A stretch of DNA of 9,488 nucleotides from positions 1 through 9,488 of the forward strand of contig WTCH01000084.1 of NCBI GenBank assembly GCA_013138675.1. The letters run 5' to 3'. The notes under the pieces were generated by a model that searched no databases, was not told where the DNA came from, and saw only the letters and a list, made by a program, of their open reading frames with translations. Numbering within the stretch: the first letter of the stretch is position 1; each line of letters starts with the position of its first letter. This document shows positions 1 through 6,732 of the stretch, piece after piece. Origin of the DNA: Woeseiaceae bacterium. GTDB lineage: Bacteria; Pseudomonadota; Gammaproteobacteria; Steroidobacterales; Woeseiaceae. The translations under genes were made by a program, and so were the position numbers.

Positions 1-370
1 TGGATTGGAACAACGCTGCATTGATGTCAAAACCGGCCTGGATAGCATCGTCAGTCTTTTCGAAGAACGCGTAAGCATTGTCCGCGTCACACTTGAGAAG
101 CGTGCCGTTATTGCTCGCTATCAGGGGAGCAATAATCTGGCGTGCCCTGTGGATCAGCTTGAGGAAATGACACACACCGACTTTCCTCGACGTACTCGAG
201 AAACTCGCCATATCGGAAATAAATACAGCGCCTTCAACGCCAAATTCCTTCCAGATCTCGCCTCGCGCAGCTTCCTGTTCGTCTGCGTCTGCAATCTCCG
301 AAAAATTTGCGATGAGCCGGTCGAAGCGATCAAACCCGGTGAGAGGCCTGAGAATCGAGTTATCTGCCAT
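1..370 (-). CDS. Adenylate/guanylate cyclase-like protein (class III cyclase domain), C-terminus outside window
   Basis: I translated this reading frame directly. It opens with ATG at 370 and runs 123 residues to the window edge without a stop. After an acidic N-terminal stretch of about 45 residues, residues 47-60 (GAVFISDMASFSST) match the class III nucleotide cyclase motif 'xFxDxxGFT', with D53 at the first metal-binding Asp position. Residues 89-103 (GTLLKCDADNAYAFF) match the second motif 'GxxxKxxGDxxxAxF', with D97 as the second metal Asp. The following 'DDAIQAGFDINAAL' is the usual helix. Such domains make cAMP or cGMP, and this one would be a small cytosolic stand-alone version. Oddly, the Gly before the second Asp is Ala96 and the Gly before Phe57 is Ser56, so activity is uncertain. 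The start is supported by a GGGG run about 7 bases upstream and by sitting in the divergent gap before the permease gene. Substrate-specifying residues lie outside the window. Confidence 0.7.
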   Translation of the reverse strand, partial: MADNSILRPLTGFDRFDRLIANFSEIADADEQEAARGEIWKEFGVEGAVFISDMASFSSTSRKVGVCHFLKLIHRARQIIAPLIASNNGTLLKCDADNAYAFFEKTDDAIQAGFDINAALFQS

Positions 371-412
371 AGCGAACCCCGAATTATTGTTATTCTGCGG
401 GTGAATGATGAC

Positions 413-442
413 AGTATATCCCGATGGTTCTGGGACTGTTAG
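413..442 (-). promoter_or_regulatory. Possible sigma70-like promoter for the cyclase-like gene
   Basis: Read on the minus strand, a TATACT box (413-418) resembles a -10 element. A CTAACA box (437-442) matches four of six -35 consensus positions with an 18-base spacer. It lies about 45 bases upstream of the ATG at 370, in the 118-base divergent gap (371-488). This is pattern matching only. I found no convincing plus-strand promoter for the permease in the same gap, although one must lie there or further left. Confidence 0.25.
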
Positions 443-470
443 CCGCATCGATAGTTGATCCTGCGTTTGT

Positions 471-477
471 GAGGAGG
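471..477 (+). promoter_or_regulatory. Ribosome binding site of the TauE/SafE permease gene
   Basis: GAGGAGG is a near-perfect Shine-Dalgarno core. It ends 11 bases before the ATG at 489, slightly farther than the optimum but clearly usable. It fixes this ATG as the start. Confidence 0.7.
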
Positions 478-488
478 GGGCTCCGTCA

Positions 489-1298
489 ATGGAAATAGTG
501 AGTCTCGTGGTGGCCATGCTGCTGGCAGGCGCTGTCGGTGGCGTCCTGGCAGGGTTGCTCGGCATAGGTGGTGGCATTGTCATTGTGCCCGTGCTCGAAG
601 CTGCGCTGGCATTTGTCGGCGTCGATCCATCGGTACGCATGCACATTGCCGTGGCGACGTCGCTGGCGACGATCATTCCGACGTCAATTTCATCGGCACG
701 CGCACACTACCGTCGAGATTCGATCGACTTCAACGTCATTCGCTACTGGTCGCCGTGGATCGTTGTTGGTGCCGCTGCCGGAATCGGTATAGCCGCGAAC
801 GTAGGTGCCGAGTTCCTCGCGGCGGTGTTTGCCATTGTCGCCCTGACCGTGGCGATCAAGATGGCTTTGCCGCTTGATGACAAGAATCTTGCGAACGACA
901 TTCCACGTGGGGTCTTCGGGCCTGCAATACCGGTAAGTATTGGCACGGTGTCGACACTGATGGGAATCGGCGGCGGTACCTTGAGCGTCACAGCGATGAC
1001 CTTGTCCAACAAACCCATTCATCTCGCTGTAGGTACAGCGTCCTTGTTCGGTTTGGTGATCGCGTTGCCGGCGACGCTCGGCTACATCATCAGTGGCTGG
1101 GACAATGCACTGCTGCCGGCAGCGAGCCTTGGTTACGTGAACCTGCTCGGTTTCGCGGTGATTTCGCCGGCCACGGTGTTGTTCGCGCCGCTGGGTGCGA
1201 AAATCGCGCATGCTCTGCCGCGGCGGCAATTGAGCATTTTGTTCGGGGTTTTTCTGTTCATCGTCGCGGTACGCATGGGCCTGCGTGCATTTGGCTGA
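489..1298 (+). CDS. TauE/SafE family (sulfite exporter-like) membrane permease
   Basis: This is a 269-residue, very hydrophobic protein of typical length for the TauE/SafE (formerly DUF81) family. Family members move anions such as sulfite, sulfoacetate or other organosulfur compounds across the inner membrane; the substrate cannot be read from this sequence. It shows the family's internal duplication. The first half has the glycine-rich motif GLLGIGGGIVIVP (residues 22-34) followed by HIAVATSL (52-59). The second half has LMGIGGGTLSV (157-167) followed by HLAVGTASL (178-186). About eight hydrophobic segments can be drawn, with a basic cytosolic loop near residues 70-80 (SARAHYRRDSID) and another near 128-140. 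A strong ribosome binding site precedes the start. The gene stands alone on the plus strand, divergent from the cyclase-like gene and convergent with the MoxR cluster. No sulfur-metabolism gene is adjacent, so it is probably functionally unrelated to its neighbours. Confidence 0.92.
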   Translation: MEIVSLVVAMLLAGAVGGVLAGLLGIGGGIVIVPVLEAALAFVGVDPSVRMHIAVATSLATIIPTSISSARAHYRRDSIDFNVIRYWSPWIVVGAAAGIGIAANVGAEFLAAVFAIVALTVAIKMALPLDDKNLANDIPRGVFGPAIPVSIGTVSTLMGIGGGTLSVTAMTLSNKPIHLAVGTASLFGLVIALPATLGYIISGWDNALLPAASLGYVNLLGFAVISPATVLFAPLGAKIAHALPRRQLSILFGVFLFIVAVRMGLRAFG

Positions 1299-1310
1299 TC
1301 TTAAGTCCTG
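1299..1310. other. 12-base convergent junction without a visible terminator
   Basis: The permease stop (TGA, 1296-1298) and the DUF4175-like gene stop (TAG read on the minus strand, 1311-1313) are separated by only these 12 bases. No GC-rich hairpin with a T-run is present on either strand here, so any transcript end must lie inside one of the genes or be Rho-dependent. Confidence 0.6.
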
Positions 1311-4300
1311 CTATTCTTCTTCGCCGGTCTGGCCGAGTTTTCGGTAGTAGTCGGCAACGATTTCGCGGTGCTGTTCCGGAATCTCTTCGTCGACGGCACT
1401 GCGAATGCCCTGGCCGTCGCCGTTAACGGCTTTCGCCAGTTGCAGTTCCAGTTGTTCGACCAGTGCCAGTGCCTGACGTGCCTCACGCGCGAGTACGTCG
1501 GGGTTGCCGCTGAAATCCGACGCCTGGATGTCGGCGGCAAGCCGTCTTAGCTGATCGATATCGCGCGCTTGCACCCCGGCTCCCGAGAGCGCCCGCAACA
1601 GGGCTGTGACATCCTGAGACACACCCTGTGCCTGTTGTTGCAAGTCAGGGGCGACCTCAAGGTCGTCGACACGCTCACCGGTGGATTCGACGCGGTCATC
1701 GGGCCCTCCGGCCCTGATACCGGCTACGCCACCATCATTCTGCGCCCCAGCCTGTTGCAGTGCCCTGCGCAATGCGCGGGTGTCGGCAAGTGTTTCCTGC
1801 ATGCGTTCGCCAGGACCCGGTTCGCCATCGGCAGCGGATGAGATCATTCCCTCGGCGCGTCGCAGGTCTTCGCGTAACTGGCGCAAGGTCTCGGTGACAG
1901 CACTCTCGCTCGCGGCAATGTACACGGCCTCACCTTGCTCTATGTAAGCCGCTGCGACAGCGATACGCGCTTCGATCTCCATGTCCTGGAGTTTGCTGAC
2001 ACCGTCGCGAATTTCATCGGCAACCCGCGGTTGATCATCCTCGATTGTCTGTGCGGCACCCTGGGCATCTCTTTGCAGTCGCTGAACGTCTGCAAGCAGT
2101 TCTCGTTTCTCAGCGGCCATCTCGGCTTCTTCGTCATAGCTCAGGCCGCTGTTGAACGGATCGCCTTCGTCGTTTTCGTTCAGAATCTCGCGTACCGCAT
2201 CCTGTAGCCGTTCTTCGAGATCAGCCTGCGTATCGTGTAGTTCTTCGGCGCGATTTGCCAACTCGTTGACTGCAGCCTGCATTGCGCGTTGCTGCGCTTC
2301 GCCGGCACTGTCGCGTGCACCTTCAAGCTGGCGTTGCGCTTCATCCATCGCGCGTTGCAATGATTCAGGATCGGCACTGTCGCGCATCGCTTCATCTGCT
2401 TCGTTCATGGCGCGCAACGCGCTCGACAGCCGGCGTTGCAGCTCGTCCATCTCACGTTCGGATTGCTCCTGCTCGGATGATTGTGATTCGGATGATTGCG
2501 ATCCTGACGATTGCCGCTCAGACGACTCACCACCTGACTGACTCTGGCTCGACTGTGCCTGTTGTTGCTGCCGTGACTGTTCTTCAAGCTGCCGTTGCAG
2601 TTCTTCGACTTCGCGGCGCAACATCTCCTGTTGCCAGCGTTGCTCGGGTGTCGGTGTTTGCGAGCGGTTCTGATTCCGCGCCAGCTGTTCCTGGCGCCGG
2701 GCCAGCTCCTCGAGCTCGTTGGCCGCCTCTTCCATCTGCTGCTCTGGCGGATTCGGTGTTGCGTTGCTGCCGGTCTCGTACTGGTTCTTTTCGAGATCCA
2801 TTTCGAGTTCGAACATCTCGCTGAGGTCGCGTCCTGCCTGGCCTCCGCCGCCATTGTTGGCCTGCATCGATACGTTGATGTCGGTGAAGACGGCTTCGGC
2901 TGCCAGCAAGTGTTGCAGTGCCTCCTGCTCTGGGAGCAGGGCTTCTTCGAGGTCAATTTCGGCGAGGAGTTCAGTGGCTGGCGTCATCGCCTCGGCTGCC
3001 TTGTACAAATTCTCGACGAACTCTGCAATTTCCTCGTCCGACACCGTCAGCTGCCGTGCTTCGGCGCGCTCTGCCAGCGTCTCTACTTGTTCCTTGAGCG
3101 TTTGCTGCAGTCGCGACAACAGGGCCGCGTTATCCGTGACGTAAGCGTCATCGCCGCGACGTTGGTCACTTTGTTCCCGGATCAGGTTCCAGGTTGAGAT
3201 GATGATCTCGCGCTGCCGTTCCGACACCTCGTTTTGAGGCCCGCCCTGTTGGCCACCACCGCCGGCCTGCTGCGATTGCGAGTAGCGCCGATCGAAGGGT
3301 TGCACGTCGATGAAGAACATATCCGTACGTGCAGTGTTCTCACGATCTTCGGCAACCGCGTAGTAGGAAATCAGGTCTCCGGGGGCTAGCGGTTCCTCGC
3401 CGCTCTCGGCAAGGGACTCGAGGAAGAACACATGATCGACCTCGATGGTGTTGAGGTCAGAGGCGAGTTCGATCGACTCCCAGTCGCCGCCATTTAACGA
3501 GTAGCGTAACTCGAGCTCATCGATACGGAAGTCATCTTCGGCGGTGATTCTCGTGGTCACTTCCTCGATGCGGCTCGCACTCCAATCGCGCCCTGGACGG
3601 GCAAACGCAATGTCCGGCGCGCGGTCATCGAGAATCGTAATGAAATAGTCGTCTGTTAGCCGGATCCGTTCACCACCTACCGTGGCGGCGACGAAGTACT
3701 GACCATCCTCTTTGACAGCAAATGTTGTGGTAGCGGTTGTACCGTCAACGTCGAGTGTTACAGCATCGTCGTCCAGGATGACCGATCCCGGCGTCATCGG
3801 CCGGTCAGTCGTAATTTGAAGTTCGATTTCGGTTTCCGCGATCGCACGAATATCGCCACCCGGGTCGTGTACCTCAGGATCGCGTTCAGTCCACTCGGGG
3901 TAATGATAGGTCAGTGAGAGGTTCTCGACGTTCGGCAAGTCAACGACATGCACCTGGAACGTCGGGCTGCGCACGTTGTTGGCCGACACAAAATACTCGA
4001 GTGGCTGGCGCACCGAGAAGAACGTAAATTCGAAGCCTTCCTCGTCTTCAGACATCGGGACCTGTTGCCACTCGCCGTCGCCAAAGCTCGCATGCACGAA
4101 TGCATCCGCCGGGTCGAAACCCTGCATGCTGGCCTGTACCCGTACGGTTCCACCCAGGCGGATGCCATCATCGCCCGGTGATACTTCAATGCTTTGTGGT
4201 GGCAGCAGCCCCGGGAACGCCCAACCGACCCAGAGATCACGAACGCCGTAGCTGTAGTTACCGGGGCCGGCAATGGCCACCAGCAGCAGAACGGCAAGCG

Positions 4301-4745
4301 CCACGCCAGCGGATGACCAGGCGTAATGAAACTCGCGTGGTGCAACCTGTTTGACGGGCGAGTGATGCGCCGCGATGTCGAGCGATTCTTCTGCGAGCAG
4401 TTCGCGCATCGGATTCGCCGCATCCCGGGTGTCCACGTAGGCTTCGACCCTGCCGCCGAATGCCGGCGTCTTTGTTTCGATGTCGTGCGCCGACTCGGCG
4501 TCGATACGCCGGCGAAGCAAAACGAAGAAATAATAGGCGAGACCACCGATACAGGCTGCAAGAACAACGCGTGCCGTAATCATGAAGTCGTCAGGAAACC
4601 CGGCGCGGATAGCCGCTGTTACAGCAAGCAGCGAAACCACAAGAGCCGCGACAGCCATCGCGGCGACGCCACGCGCGACCACAAGTTTTTGGAGTCGCCG
4701 TGTAAACGAGTCCAGGTATTCTTCAAACTGTTTTGAGTATGTCAT
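1311..4745 (-). CDS. DUF4175-like membrane protein with periplasmic beta domains and a Gln/Ser-rich coiled-coil tail
   Basis: This is a protein of 1144 residues. The ATG at 4745 shares one base with the stop of the preceding gene; an upstream ATG at 4844 would lie inside that gene and adds 33 residues with no family resemblance. Three hydrophobic segments are visible (about 22-46, 56-78 and 143-161). Residues 180-485 look like successive beta-sandwich domains, including PNVENLSLTYHYPEWT (271-286), DRAPDIAFARP (374-384), AEDDFRIDELELRYSLNGG (402-420) and FFIDVQPFD (477-485), all reminiscent of DUF4175 and TIGR02302-type proteins. A Gly/Gln linker (488-503) and SERQREIIISTWNLIREQ (508-525) follow. 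The remainder is almost entirely acidic, Gln/Glu/Arg-rich predicted coiled coil (540-1100). The extreme C-terminus carries IPEQHREIVADYYRKLGQ (1122-1139). It is the last gene of the cluster and probably the large periplasmic component of a MoxR/VWA system. Its biochemical role is unknown. Family assignment is by motif memory, since no search was possible. Confidence 0.82.
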   Translation of the reverse strand: MTYSKQFEEYLDSFTRRLQKLVVARGVAAMAVAALVVSLLAVTAAIRAGFPDDFMITARVVLAACIGGLAYYFFVLLRRRIDAESAHDIETKTPAFGGRVEAYVDTRDAANPMRELLAEESLDIAAHHSPVKQVAPREFHYAWSSAGVALAVLLLVAIAGPGNYSYGVRDLWVGWAFPGLLPPQSIEVSPGDDGIRLGGTVRVQASMQGFDPADAFVHASFGDGEWQQVPMSEDEEGFEFTFFSVRQPLEYFVSANNVRSPTFQVHVVDLPNVENLSLTYHYPEWTERDPEVHDPGGDIRAIAETEIELQITTDRPMTPGSVILDDDAVTLDVDGTTATTTFAVKEDGQYFVAATVGGERIRLTDDYFITILDDRAPDIAFARPGRDWSASRIEEVTTRITAEDDFRIDELELRYSLNGGDWESIELASDLNTIEVDHVFFLESLAESGEEPLAPGDLISYYAVAEDRENTARTDMFFIDVQPFDRRYSQSQQAGGGGQQGGPQNEVSERQREIIISTWNLIREQSDQRRGDDAYVTDNAALLSRLQQTLKEQVETLAERAEARQLTVSDEEIAEFVENLYKAAEAMTPATELLAEIDLEEALLPEQEALQHLLAAEAVFTDINVSMQANNGGGGQAGRDLSEMFELEMDLEKNQYETGSNATPNPPEQQMEEAANELEELARRQEQLARNQNRSQTPTPEQRWQQEMLRREVEELQRQLEEQSRQQQQAQSSQSQSGGESSERQSSGSQSSESQSSEQEQSEREMDELQRRLSSALRAMNEADEAMRDSADPESLQRAMDEAQRQLEGARDSAGEAQQRAMQAAVNELANRAEELHDTQADLEERLQDAVREILNENDEGDPFNSGLSYDEEAEMAAEKRELLADVQRLQRDAQGAAQTIEDDQPRVADEIRDGVSKLQDMEIEARIAVAAAYIEQGEAVYIAASESAVTETLRQLREDLRRAEGMISSAADGEPGPGERMQETLADTRALRRALQQAGAQNDGGVAGIRAGGPDDRVESTGERVDDLEVAPDLQQQAQGVSQDVTALLRALSGAGVQARDIDQLRRLAADIQASDFSGNPDVLAREARQALALVEQLELQLAKAVNGDGQGIRSAVDEEIPEQHREIVADYYRKLGQTGEEE
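2457..2585 (-). repeat. Ser/Gln low-complexity segment with a 15-bp tandem repeat inside the DUF4175-like gene
   Basis: This segment encodes residues 721-763 of the DUF4175-like protein, made almost only of Ser, Gln, Glu and Arg. Within it, two adjacent 15-bp units (plus-strand 2473-2487 and 2488-2502) differ at a single base, and weaker copies flank them. At the protein level the unit reads QSSGS, QSSES, QSSEQ (residues 745-759). It looks like a flexible linker between two coiled-coil blocks that grew by unit duplication. Its copy number would be expected to vary between related strains. Confidence 0.75.
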
Positions 4746-4747
4746 CA
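4743..4747 (-). other. Stop/start overlap (TGATG) joining the BatA-like and DUF4175-like genes
   Basis: Read on the minus strand, TGA ends the BatA-like gene and its final A is the first base of the DUF4175-like ATG. The upstream sequence offers only a weak GGCGGA-like binding site. Translation of the second gene is therefore probably coupled to that of the first, which would help match the amounts of two membrane partners. Confidence 0.8.
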
Positions 4748-6730
4748 GTTCGATCCGCCGCTGGTTCGAAGCGTCAGGTGCGTATTTGCGAGCATGGACT
4801 CCCCGATCAGCACCAGTGCCAGTATAAGGAGCAACGCATGCCAAAGCTCGAATGGCTCAGCCTCCTGTTCGAAGGCCAGGGTCTCGCCAGGCTCGACCGC
4901 AGCGCTCATCGCCGCAACCCAGCGCTGCATTGTTTCGGGTGCGATAGCCGCGAGCTCGGACTCGCGAGGGTCGGTGTTCACGGCCACTACATAGTCCCCT
5001 TGCGAGGTATAGACCTCGTAGAAGCCTGTTTTGTGCAATTCGATTCTCTGCGCCCGCGTTGTGTCGGCGAGGGACAGTACGGTCCGGCCGTCCGGATCGA
5101 CAACCTGGCCAGATACACCTCCGACCAGCGAGAGCGGCAATGTGGCACCCGCATCAAACGCTGTTGCGACCTGTTCGATCCCCGAGAGGTAGCGTGCCGC
5201 CTCGATCATGAAGCTGACAAACACGGGTCGAATCGGCAGGTCGTTCCACTGGTTCTCGAGGCCACCGGCAACCAGCAACATTCGTCCCTGGCCGAGCCGG
5301 CGTTCGATTACAAATGCCTCATCGTTCTCAAGCCGCACCAGCACATCGTCGTCAGGATGTGTTTCGATGGGAATTGTCTGCGACAGGTTGACCGCATACC
5401 AGCCATCCGTTCCGGACAACAGTGGGTGGCCTGAGTCGACCTGGCCTATAGAGAGGAACTGATCATCGCCCGCGGTGGTGCTTGCAGGTCGAATAGAGTG
5501 ACCGCTCACCGGAATGCGCATTGCGGTGGCGATGCGCTGGCCCGCAAAGGCGAGCAGGCCACCGCCTTTTTGCACAAACTCCAGCAACGACGCTTCGAGC
5601 TCTGGTCCGACCGCTCCGACATCATCAATAATCAGCCAGCTGTAGCGCGACAAGGTGCGCGTATCGAACTCTCCAATTACAGCAGTTTCGATGCGAAATG
5701 CGTTGTCGGGGTCCGAATGCAGGGCGGCCGAGAGGTAGGTAACCGGCAATCCGCTGCGGTTTAGGGTCAGCAGAGGAATTGGAGCAGGCGGTGTATTGCG
5801 CATCACATGATAACGGCGATTATCCATGCCGAGATCGTCGTTTGCCGTAATTTCAACCTGCACCTGGTTATCGCCGGGTTCGAGAACCAGTCCTGCAAAA
5901 CTGAGTACTGTGGTTCCGGATCCCGATATCTCCCGGGTGCCGACCGCTGTGCCGTTCAGCGACAACTCGACGCCGGTGGCCATATCGTCACCGCCGATTC
6001 CGGACACCACGACGTCAACGCCGTCAGCCGTTTCACGGATGGCCTCTGCCGACCAGTTGACTGCCGGCCGCGTGGACGGTGCGTGCACATGCAATGACGT
6101 GATTTGCGACGCCACCATGTCAGCAAACCGTGCCGGCAAGCCGCTGTCCTGGAAGTCGCTGACGAAATGCAGCGTCACCGGCGGCGGCATCGTTTCGGCA
6201 AGCCGGTCAATGGCAGTCATCACCTGACCGAAATCGAGTCGTGACGGATCGGGGGCAATGCCTTGCAGCGCCGCGAGATGAACGCCACGATCCGCCGAGA
6301 GTTCGGACGCCTCCCGCACGGCCGTGCTCGCGACGAACACCTGCAGCATGGCACCGTCGGGGGCCGCGTCGACGGCCTGCCTCGCGAGTGAGATGGCTTG
6401 TTCGAAAGCACCGTCGCGACTCATCGACGCCGACGTGTCGACCAGTACCAGGTGGGTGCCATCGGGGCCAGGCCCGGGTAACGTTTCAGGGTTCATCCAC
6501 AGAGGTTTCGCGAAGGCGAGTGCGATGAAGACAAGCAACGCAGCGCGCAGTGCCAGTAGCACGAGGTACTTGAGTTTCTTTTGAACGTGCACCTGTTGTT
6601 CGGTCGTCTCCAGCAACATTGCAGAACTGAACGGTTTGCGGTCCGAACTTTGTGTCTGCAATCGGTGCAGCCAGAAGGGCATTGCGACCCCGAGCACACC
6701 CAGAAGAAACAGTGGCGCAATGAAGCTCAT
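4745..6730 (-). CDS. BatA-like membrane protein: aerotolerance N-terminal domain, VWA domain, amidotransferase-like fold
   Basis: This is a 661-residue protein. Residues 1-77 match the BatA N-terminal double-membrane-segment domain: MSFIAPLFLLGVLGVAMPFWLHR, then a loop with KPFSSAMLLE, then a second helix at 55-74 ending in AKPLW. A von Willebrand factor A domain follows (about 92-218). Its metal-ion-dependent adhesion site is DTSAS (98-102), and FVSDFQDSG (189-197) supplies the later Asp. Residues 220-310 look like a beta-sandwich. Residues 313-540 resemble the class I glutamine amidotransferase/ThuA-like fold (WLIIDDVGAVG, then LLEFVQKGGGLLAFAG) with no obvious catalytic Cys motif, so they are probably structural. 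Another beta region contains TGFYEVYTSQGDYVVAVNTD. A final hydrophobic helix (about 630-646) anchors the C-terminus. The bulk should be periplasmic. It lies 2 bases after the DUF58 gene, whose stop it follows, and probably partners both the DUF58 and DUF4175-like proteins. The class is confident; the role is unproven. Confidence 0.87.
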   Translation of the reverse strand: MSFIAPLFLLGVLGVAMPFWLHRLQTQSSDRKPFSSAMLLETTEQQVHVQKKLKYLVLLALRAALLVFIALAFAKPLWMNPETLPGPGPDGTHLVLVDTSASMSRDGAFEQAISLARQAVDAAPDGAMLQVFVASTAVREASELSADRGVHLAALQGIAPDPSRLDFGQVMTAIDRLAETMPPPVTLHFVSDFQDSGLPARFADMVASQITSLHVHAPSTRPAVNWSAEAIRETADGVDVVVSGIGGDDMATGVELSLNGTAVGTREISGSGTTVLSFAGLVLEPGDNQVQVEITANDDLGMDNRRYHVMRNTPPAPIPLLTLNRSGLPVTYLSAALHSDPDNAFRIETAVIGEFDTRTLSRYSWLIIDDVGAVGPELEASLLEFVQKGGGLLAFAGQRIATAMRIPVSGHSIRPASTTAGDDQFLSIGQVDSGHPLLSGTDGWYAVNLSQTIPIETHPDDDVLVRLENDEAFVIERRLGQGRMLLVAGGLENQWNDLPIRPVFVSFMIEAARYLSGIEQVATAFDAGATLPLSLVGGVSGQVVDPDGRTVLSLADTTRAQRIELHKTGFYEVYTSQGDYVVAVNTDPRESELAAIAPETMQRWVAAMSAAVEPGETLAFEQEAEPFELWHALLLILALVLIGESMLANTHLTLRTSGGSN

Positions 6731-6732
6731 CG

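Noticed and set aside
5..442. Plus-strand open frame of 145 codons at the left end
   Set aside because: It lies antisense to the cyclase-like frame (1-370), shows no recognisable motif, and has no ribosome binding site visible within the window.
690..1229. Minus-strand open frame of 179 codons inside the permease gene
   Set aside because: It is Arg/His/Gln-rich, without hydrophobic cores or motifs, and opposite a well-supported TauE/SafE gene.
1271..1286. Small inverted repeat ACGCA...TGCGT near the end of the permease gene
   Set aside because: The stem is only 5 bp with a 6-base loop and no T-run follows on either strand, so it is not a credible terminator.
2152..2824. Long plus-strand open frames opposite the coiled-coil region (2152-2541, 2282-2824, 2595-3197)
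   Set aside because: They are antisense to a clear gene, rich in Ser, Arg and Cys as expected from reversed Gln/Glu/Arg codons, and carry no domain signature.
4746..4844. Upstream ATG at 4844 giving a 33-residue longer DUF4175-like protein
   Set aside because: The extension lies entirely within the end of the BatA-like gene, and the ATG at 4745 forms the TGATG overlap and begins a typical membrane-protein N-terminus.
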